From Chitinophagales bacterium (GTDB lineage Bacteria; Bacteroidota; Bacteroidia; Chitinophagales; UBA10324), in contig JACCZZ010000091.1 of NCBI GenBank assembly GCA_013695715.1, positions 1-5,241 of the forward strand: a stretch of DNA of 5,241 bases, given 5' to 3'. This document shows positions 5,077 through 5,241 of this stretch, one piece after another. The notes below the pieces were generated by a model. That model ran no database searches and was not told the origin of the DNA. It saw only the letters and a program-made list of their open reading frames with translations. Position numbers and translations under genes: made by a program. The first letter of the stretch is position 1; the number at the start of each line of letters is the position of its first letter.

Positions 5077-5241
5077 TCACCTGATCATCACTCCTCTTTT
5101 GCCAATCATCGGAACTTTTGTGAAGTTATGTTCAACTATGCTTTCTGTAACAAATACATAACGCTTGTCGAACAGAGTGCCCTGGTACCAGAAGCTCACC
5201 CAGAACTCATTGTTGATTCCAAACAATCTTTTGTCAATCCA
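5077..5241 (-). CDS. C-terminal end of an unidentified protein, truncated by window edge
   Basis: An open frame enters from the right edge on the minus strand and gives 54 residues before TGA at 5077-5079. It starts W-I-D-K-R-L-F-G and ends K-R-G-V-M-I-R, with an aromatic-rich middle (E-F-W-V-S-F-W-Y-Q-G near residues 12-21). The balanced composition, the absence of other long frames here and a terminator-like hairpin just downstream support a real gene. The alternation of aromatic and polar residues would fit beta strands. I do not recognise the family, and the start and most of the protein lie outside the window. Confidence 0.6.
   Translation of the reverse strand, partial: WIDKRLFGINNEFWVSFWYQGTLFDKRYVFVTESIVEHNFTKVPMIGKRGVMIR

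Noticed and set aside
5182..5191. CTGGTACCAG perfect 10-bp palindrome
   Set aside because: It is within coding sequence of the right-edge gene, and a palindrome this short is expected by chance.

Overview
The window looks like chromosomal DNA from a free-living member of the Bacteroidota, probably Cytophagia- or Chitinophagia-like. The evidence is a textbook Bacteroidota housekeeping promoter (TTTG-N19-TACGTTTG) ahead of serC, start codons without clear Shine-Dalgarno sequences, moderate to low GC, an exported protein whose signal peptide probably ends A|QS, and two lipoproteins with the short leaders usual in this phylum. No rRNA, tRNA, CRISPR array or recognisable transposase is present.

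Left part (1-1321, minus strand): serine biosynthesis. A complete serC (phosphoserine aminotransferase, 251-1321) is followed by what I infer to be the first seven codons of serA (start at 21, running off the left edge). The 229-base gap between them holds a REP-like palindromic element (115-195). Centre-left (1440-2357, plus strand): a divergently transcribed exported protein with WD40-like/TolB-like beta-propeller repeats.

Centre-right (2487-4527, minus strand): the accessory part. It is a compact three-gene operon of envelope proteins: a small secreted Cys-rich protein with four P-(D/N)-G turns (127 aa), a 380-aa probable lipoprotein of beta-rich, possibly propeller character, and a 175-aa lipoprotein with a thioredoxin-like fold and a CLNC motif. 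The first two genes abut exactly (TAAATG) and the last two overlap by 14 nt, so they are almost certainly one transcript. A perfect 14-bp inverted repeat with a 4-nt loop lies inside the lipobox codons of the middle gene; by chance this is extremely unlikely, and it may control expression or RNA stability within the operon. The cassette is visibly more AT-rich than serC.

Right part (4528-5241): a 549-base AT-rich intergenic region with a possible cassette promoter, a 10-bp (9/10) dyad, degenerate TTCA-type repeats and a probable terminator. This terminator closes a minus-strand gene whose last 54 codons occupy the right edge (5077-5241); I do not recognise its family.

Taken together, a conserved amino-acid biosynthesis locus sits beside a less conserved set of exported proteins. 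The most interesting candidate is the small Cys-rich protein / lipoprotein / thioredoxin-like lipoprotein cassette. Its function cannot be assigned from sequence alone.
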